Assembly (NCBI GenBank): GCA_038025085.1
Contig: CM076141.1
Location: 23,684,501 to 23,748,500, forward strand
DNA length: 64,000 bases
Origin: Tetragonia tetragonoides
Lineage: Eukaryota; Streptophyta; Magnoliopsida; Caryophyllales; Aizoaceae
Direction of reading: 5' to 3'
In this document: one piece after another, positions 63,048 to 64,000 of the stretch
Layout of the letters: each line of letters starts with the position of its first letter
Numbering within the stretch: position 1 is the first letter of the stretch
Made by a program: the position numbers and the translations under genes
The notes under the pieces: model-generated
The model's input: only the letters and a program-made list of their open reading frames with translations
Databases searched by the model: none
Told to the model about the DNA's origin: nothing

Positions 63048-64000
63048 TTGTTTGTAACTGTAAACATCCTAGGTGTAGTTTCACACTCAAATGAATGCAA
63101 ACAAAGTATTTGGATGCTTTCTCTTAATATACAACACAAAAGAACTCAAATCTCTTTCACCCTCCTCGTATTTGCTTTTAAAACGCGTAAATGCATTCAA
63201 AAGCTTGAGTTGAAGCTTGTTTGTACTTGTAAACAACCCTGGTGTTATTTCACACTCAAATGAATTCAAACAAAGTATTTGAATATTTTCTCTTAATATA
63301 CAACACAAAAGAACCCAATTTCTATCACCCTAGTCGTAAGAGCTGTTAAAACGGGTAAATTCATTCAAAAGCTTGAGTTGAAACTTGTTTATACTTGTAA
63401 ACATCCTAGGTGTAGTTTCACACTCAAATGAATGCAAACAAAGTATTTGGATGCTTTCTCTTTATATACAACACAAAAGAACTCAAATCTCTTTCACCCT
63501 ACTCGTATGAGCTTTTAAAACGTGTAAATACATTTAAAAGCTTGAGTTGAAGCTTGTTTGTACTTGTAAACATCCTAGGTGTAGTTTCACACTCAAATGA
63601 ATGCAAACAAAGTATTTGGATGCTTTCTCTTACTATACAACACAAAAGAACTCAAATCTCTTTCACCCTACTCGTATGAGCTTTTAAAACGTGTAAATAC
63701 ATTCAAAAGCTTGAGTTGAAGCTTGTTTGTACTTGTAAACATCCTAGGTGTAGTTTCACACTCAAATGAATGCAAACAAAGTATTTGGATGCTTTCTCTT
63801 ACTATACAACACAAAAGAACTCAAATCTCTTTCACCCTACTCGTACGAGCTTTTAAAACGCGTAAATGAATTCAAAAGCATGAGATGAAGCTTGTTTGTA
63901 ACTGTAAACATCCTAGGTGTAGTTTCACACTCAAATGAATGCAAACAAAGTATTTGGATGCTTTCTCTTAATATACAACACAAAAGAACTCAATTTCTAT
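63048..64000 (-). repeat. 'A' module, 8-mer HOR, partial at window edge
   Basis: First 953 bp of a third consecutive A-type unit (A2, ctctttatatac near 63458). The 4387-bp super-period would predict B here, so the A count between B modules varies. Confidence 0.88.

Larger units (their letters stand above)
11077..64000 (-). repeat. 169-bp satellite array, reverse orientation block
   Basis: Continuous tandem monomers in reverse complement of the left block, about 313 copies, running off the right edge. Recurrent variants are: ggtgtagtttcacactc with cctagg; accctggtgttatttcac (no cctagg); atttaacacattcttgg with catactcaaaag; aacaacgtatttgg with ctagctgttg; a gaatgaaaaaaaag A-run form; and the 168-bp form with caatttctatcacc and agctgttaaaac. 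These variants act as labels that expose the higher-order structure described in the sub-blocks. No gene, RNA gene or other insertion is visible in these 53 kb. Confidence 0.97.

Noticed and set aside
1695..63308. About 120 open frames of 60-125 codons, repeated with nearly the same peptide, as possible protein genes
   Set aside because: They fall at the satellite period, occur on both strands of the same DNA, end because the monomer length is not a multiple of three, and have no recognisable domain.
43308..63400. CENP-B box in the acgggt monomers
   Set aside because: The CGGG core is present, but the required TTCG and spacing to its left are not (agctgttaaaacggg), so the known 17-bp motif is not matched.
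1..64000. CRISPR array
   Set aside because: The repeats are contiguous 169-bp monomers with no constant short repeat alternating with unique spacers, and no cas genes are present.
11077..64000. tRNA, rRNA or other RNA genes
   Set aside because: All of this sequence is explained by satellite monomers, and no cloverleaf or rRNA-like segment is visible.

Overview
The window is one long block of tandem satellite DNA from a eukaryote, most likely the centromeric or pericentromeric heterochromatin of a flowering plant. The evidence is a monomer of about 169 bp (nucleosome-sized), roughly 370 copies in tandem, nested higher-order repeats (HORs), no recognisable gene, and a single plant-style LTR insertion with TG...CA ends and a TATATATA box. 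I cannot name the species, and I do not recognise the monomer as one of the published centromeric satellites I know. The centromere assignment is inference.

Layout. (1) 1-11076: satellite in one orientation, called forward here. It is organised as about 3.6-kb HOR units (positions 1 and 3601 start the same unit), each marked by one 55-bp truncated monomer. (2) 5718-7444: a solo LTR inserted in a forward monomer, flanked by a perfect 5-bp target duplication. Its first 789 bp are duplicated in tandem. (3) About 11073-11076: the array flips orientation at a junction with 4 bp of microhomology. (4) 11077-64000: the same satellite in reverse orientation. From 11 to 33 kb it is a heterogeneous mosaic of diverged monomers with many partial segmental duplications. 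From 34 to 52 kb it holds progressively cleaner HORs: an 11-mer of 1858 bp, a 6-mer of 1013 bp in three copies, a 14-mer of 2362 bp, and a 6580-bp-offset duplication. From about 51.6 kb to the end it is a regular alternation of an 8-mer (1350 bp, 'A') and a 10-mer (1687 bp, 'B') in the order B-A-B-A-A-B-A-A-A, with near-identical copies.

Monomer anatomy (forward sense): a tttgagtgtgaaac head, an AvrII-like CCTAGG, two HindIII palindromes (AAGCTT) six bases apart, an MluI palindrome (ACGCGT) next to TTTTAAAA, a near-palindromic CTCRTAYGAG segment, then gggtgaaagag, gagttcttttgtgttg and gcatccaaatac. Two length classes exist. Most monomers are 169 bp. A 168-bp class carries gatagaaattgag in place of gaaagagatttgag. 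HOR lengths equal n x 169 minus the number of 168-bp members, apart from rare single-base deletions.

No protein-coding or RNA gene is supported. The recurrent 60-125-codon open frames are by-products of the monomer or of the LTR. The right-hand side looks like the most recently homogenised part, so an active array core, if there is one, is more likely beyond the right edge than the left.
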